Positions 62,637 to 62,665 of a stretch of 62,665 nt of DNA are shown in pieces. Every line of letters starts with the position of its first letter. The stretch's first letter is position 1. Source of the DNA: Blautia sp. (GTDB lineage Bacteria; Bacillota; Clostridia; Lachnospirales; Lachnospiraceae); the NCBI GenBank assembly GCA_022769545.1, contig JALEJS010000012.1:1-62665 (forward strand), read 5' to 3'. The position numbers were made by a program, and so were the translations under genes. A model generated the notes under the pieces. The model ran no database searches and was not told the DNA's origin. It saw nothing but the letters and a program-made list of their open reading frames with translations.

Positions 62637-62665
62637 TTGCAATCCAACAAGTAGAGTGTTATAAT
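62637..62665 (+). promoter_or_regulatory. Promoter at the end of the window
   Basis: TTGCAA (62637-62642), 17 bases and TATAAT (62660-62665) form a good sigma-A promoter. The gene it serves lies beyond the window. Confidence 0.65.

Noticed and set aside
1..62665. CRISPR arrays and tRNA genes
   Set aside because: No regularly spaced repeat array and no tRNA cloverleaf with a recognisable TTCGA arm was noticed. A tRNAscan or CRISPR finder run would settle this.

Overview
The window looks like chromosome from a gut-type Firmicute of the Lachnospiraceae (Blautia/Mediterraneibacter/Dorea-like). This rests on gene content, not a database match: moderate G+C with strong Gram-positive ribosome sites, a split (gcvPA/gcvPB) glycine decarboxylase behind a tandem glycine riboswitch, a PerR-rubrerythrin operon, ECF transport, BspA-type leucine-rich-repeat proteins and giant Ig-like surface proteins. 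The genus is not determined.

Layout. 1-200 is the 3' end of a 23S rRNA, followed by about 530 bases of repeats and hairpins with no visible 5S gene. 0.7-6.7 kb: MATE exporter, NiCo riboswitch plus CDF metal exporter, secreted 5'-nucleotidase-type phosphoesterase, Y-family DNA polymerase. 6.8-9.2 kb (minus): perR - rubrerythrin - rubredoxin/glutamate-synthase-domain protein, with a perfect PerR-type palindrome. 9.25-16.2 kb (minus): gcvT-gcvH-gcvPA-gcvPB-lplA-lpd, a complete glycine cleavage and lipoylation operon under a glycine riboswitch, with a frameshifted Lrp-family regulator divergent from it.

16.9-36.0 kb is the most interesting part. It reads as a corrinoid (vitamin B12-type) capture and uptake island. 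It has two recognisable cobalamin riboswitches and two related but divergent riboswitch-like leaders, each with its own terminator. Around these lie a 1950-residue surface protein with a DUF4430 (transcobalamin C-terminal-like) domain, a membrane-anchored FecR-like/DUF4430 protein, and a 1074-residue anchored protein carrying an alpha-toroid of the fold used by transcobalamin and intrinsic factor. The same operon then encodes an ECF transporter with two T subunits, a fused double ATPase and an S subunit. Two paralogous LRR proteins and a TIM-barrel protein flank it. One cobalamin riboswitch has no co-directional gene and points into the 3' end of the TIM-barrel gene, so it may control an antisense RNA.

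36.2-52.8 kb is carbohydrate catabolism in two operons plus a permease. The first (two medium-chain dehydrogenases, class II aldolase, aldo/keto reductase, PfkB kinase, DeoR regulator) has the composition of the Escherichia coli ydj cluster. The second joins a complete branched-chain-amino-acid-type ABC transporter to an FGGY kinase, a fuculose-phosphate-type aldolase, a TIM-barrel isomerase and a second class II aldolase, which suggests that this transporter carries a sugar, polyol or sugar acid. An AEC permease and a second DeoR regulator follow. The start regions of the two operons share sequence motifs that may be DeoR operators.

53.0-59.1 kb is one 2022-residue Ig-like surface protein whose C-terminal module is shared with the 1950-residue protein. 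59.3-62.67 kb is visibly more A+T-rich: an MNT-HEPN pair, a small unknown gene, a tyrosine recombinase, a LexA-type DNA-binding protein and small unknown proteins, probably part of an integrated element that continues past the window.
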